From JANXXV01 sp038230275 (GTDB lineage Bacteria > Acidobacteriota > Terriglobia > Bryobacterales > Bryobacteraceae), in assembly GCA_038230275.1 (NCBI GenBank), contig JBBRNO010000230.1, positions 1 through 6,795 on the forward strand: 6,795 nt of DNA, given 5' to 3'. Of this stretch, positions 5,274-6,795 are shown piece by piece. The position numbers and the translations under genes are program-made. The notes beneath the pieces are model-generated. The model did not search any database. It was not told where the DNA came from and saw nothing but the letters and a program-made list of their open reading frames with translations. The number at the start of each line of letters is the position of its first letter. Position 1 is the first letter of the stretch.

Positions 5274-6795
5274 CCCGGAAACTCTCCATCTGCATCATCA
5301 ATCCTCGGTTCCATCCGTCATTCTGGGGGCATGAGTTCGCGCTGCCAATATTGCCGGGAGACAGGCGTTGTTGGATTGCAACCGGTGCGTTGCCTTTGCT
5401 CGCCGCGCTCATTCCCGCCGGCCACGATGTGGAAGTAATCGACGAGAACGTCGATACACTTGACTTTGAAAGCCTGCGCCGCCACGATGTGATCGGCCTA
5501 ACTGGGATGATTGTTCAACGCGAGCGAATGTTCGAGATTCTGGATGCGTTGAAAGGCTTTCGTGCCGTGGTCGTAGTCGGCGGTCCGTATGCTTCGGTTT
5601 CGCCGTCGACGTTTGCCGGGCGGGCCAACGCTGTCTTCGTCGGCGAGGCGGAGGAAACCTGGCCGGAATTTCTGAACACGGTGGCGGACGGCCGGCCATT
5701 CGCGCCGATTTATCAACAACGCGAGAAGACCGACATGACTCTGGTTCCGGCGCCCAGGTTTGAACTTCTCAAGACGAAACACTACTTTGCAGCTTCCGTT
5801 CAGTTCTCGCGTGGCTGTCCTTTTTCCTGCGAATTCTGCGATATCATTACGATCTACGGAAGAAAGCCACGCACTAAGACACCGGCCCAACTGATCGCGG
5901 AGCTTGATCGAGTGTGCGAGGCCGGCTTCCGCTCGTGCTCTCTTGTGGACGACAACTTTATCGGCAACCGTGTTGCCGCGAAGGCGATGTTACCCGAATT
6001 GATCGCCTGGCAACGCCGAAACGGTTACCCGCTCAATTTATCCACGGAAGCCAGTATCGATCTTGCCGAATATCCGGAATTGATCGATCTGATGGTGGAG
6101 GCCAATATACTATCGGTGTTCATCGGTATTGAATCGCCGCGCTACAGCTCGCTCGAAGAAACGCGTAAACACCAGAACACTCGTGGAGACACTTTGTTGG
6201 CAAAGATCTCACGCATTCGCGATGGGGGCCTGGTGATTTCGTCAGGGTTCATTGTGGGCTTCGATAGCGACGACAAGCGCATTTTCGACGAGCAGTACAC
6301 CTTTATTCAAGGGGCGAATCTAGCCCAGGCGATGCCGGCTGTGCTTTTCCCGGTTCCAACCACTCCCCTTTATGCGCGGCTCGCGGCAGAAGGACGATTG
6401 GACGAGTCGAATCCGGAGATTGCGTTTCAACCGAAACAGATGACGCGCGAAGAACTGCGCTCCGGTCATAGACAGCTGTTACTCCGGTTGTACGATCCGG
6501 CTGCTTATTTTGAGCGCGTGATCCGAGGTTATCGCCAGTCGCCGGCTTTTCGCCGCCGCCGCGCCGCGCTTGCCCGCTCGATCGGCCGTCGCGTAACGGT
6601 CCGGGGGAAGATTCTGCAGACCCTGATGGGCGTGAAAACCGGGGCCAAGTTACTTGTTGCGATGGCCCGTCGCGGGTGCCTGTTATCGGTAGGGTCGTCG
6701 TACGTCAAGACCTACCTGCGCGAGAACGTGCCTCTCGGAAATGATGCCATCCCCTTTGGAGCATTCGTGCAACAGTGCGTGCTGCACTGGCATTA
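5270..6795 (+). CDS. B12-binding-type radical SAM enzyme with DUF4070-like C-terminus, 3' end outside window
   Basis: The frame is open for 508 codons to the window edge with no stop. Residues 1 to about 150 form the cobalamin-binding-like domain (INPRFHPSFWGHEF, VIDENVDTLDFE, GLTGMIVQRERMFE, VVVGGPYAS); the classical DxHxxG motif is absent, as in many proteins of this group. The radical SAM core follows: FSRGCPFSCEFCDI with C183, C187 and C190, then YGRKPRTKTP, VDDNFIGN (226-233), FIGIESP (284-290) and SSGFIVGFDSDD. The region from about 380 (NPEIAFQPKQMTREEL, DPAAYFERVIRGY) matches the DUF4070 tail. Relatives include HpnP, the hopanoid C-2 methylase, so methylation of an unactivated carbon is possible, but the context has no hopanoid genes and the substrate is unknown. 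The start is supported by GGAG (5259-5262) seven bases before the ATG and by the ATGA overlap with the small ORF. The tail from about 425 is rich in Arg. Confidence 0.9.
   Translation, partial: MTRKLSICIINPRFHPSFWGHEFALPILPGDRRCWIATGALPLLAALIPAGHDVEVIDENVDTLDFESLRRHDVIGLTGMIVQRERMFEILDALKGFRAVVVVGGPYASVSPSTFAGRANAVFVGEAEETWPEFLNTVADGRPFAPIYQQREKTDMTLVPAPRFELLKTKHYFAASVQFSRGCPFSCEFCDIITIYGRKPRTKTPAQLIAELDRVCEAGFRSCSLVDDNFIGNRVAAKAMLPELIAWQRRNGYPLNLSTEASIDLAEYPELIDLMVEANILSVFIGIESPRYSSLEETRKHQNTRGDTLLAKISRIRDGGLVISSGFIVGFDSDDKRIFDEQYTFIQGANLAQAMPAVLFPVPTTPLYARLAAEGRLDESNPEIAFQPKQMTREELRSGHRQLLLRLYDPAAYFERVIRGYRQSPAFRRRRAALARSIGRRVTVRGKILQTLMGVKTGAKLLVAMARRGCLLSVGSSYVKTYLRENVPLGNDAIPFGAFVQQCVLHWH

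Noticed and set aside
5270..6795. Naming the second radical SAM protein HpnP
   Set aside because: The domain layout is shared by many B12-type radical SAM/DUF4070 proteins, and no hopanoid genes are nearby, so the specific name is not supported.

Overview
The window is GC-rich bacterial chromosomal DNA in two parts: a decayed mobile-element zone (1 to about 1860) and a plus-strand gene cluster (about 1975 to beyond 6795). Protein styles (an IS1380-type transposase with the YNPTKQGRPSH motif, a Y1 transposase with many TTTAG/TTCAG-loop hairpins, and a B12-type radical SAM protein with a DUF4070-like tail) recall Acidobacteriota such as the Solibacter/Bryobacter group. No marker gene is present, so this placement is inference.

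Decayed zone. The minus strand carries the 5' stub of a copper amine oxidase gene (about 941-1153), with a good ribosome binding site and a candidate promoter, cut off by an IS1380-type insertion sequence whose outer end lies near 940 and whose other end is beyond base 1. The transposase of that element is frameshifted near 155. Next to it, about 1265-1860, is an IS200/IS605-type element. Its Y1 transposase reads well but carries an in-frame stop at 1627-1629 that removes the catalytic tyrosine, and probably a second frame break near its start. The element is edged by hairpins that share one loop type but have different stems.

Gene cluster. A candidate promoter (1975-2005) and a 104-base leader precede a radical SAM enzyme (2110-3138), a NeuD/PglD-like hexapeptide acyltransferase (3144-3836), a GT2-type glycosyltransferase with a C-terminal beta-sandwich (about 3839-5017), a 56-codon cysteine-containing small ORF (5103-5273), and a B12-binding-type radical SAM enzyme (5270 to beyond the edge). 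The first three genes are separated by 2 to 5 bases and the last two overlap by four bases (ATGA). About 85 bases lie between the glycosyltransferase and the small ORF.

A radical SAM enzyme, an acyltransferase and a glycosyltransferase together suggest a pathway that makes or modifies a sugar-containing product (surface glycan or secondary metabolite). The substrate cannot be read from the sequence. The least explained items are the small ORF translationally coupled to a radical SAM gene and the first radical SAM enzyme with four C-terminal cysteines.
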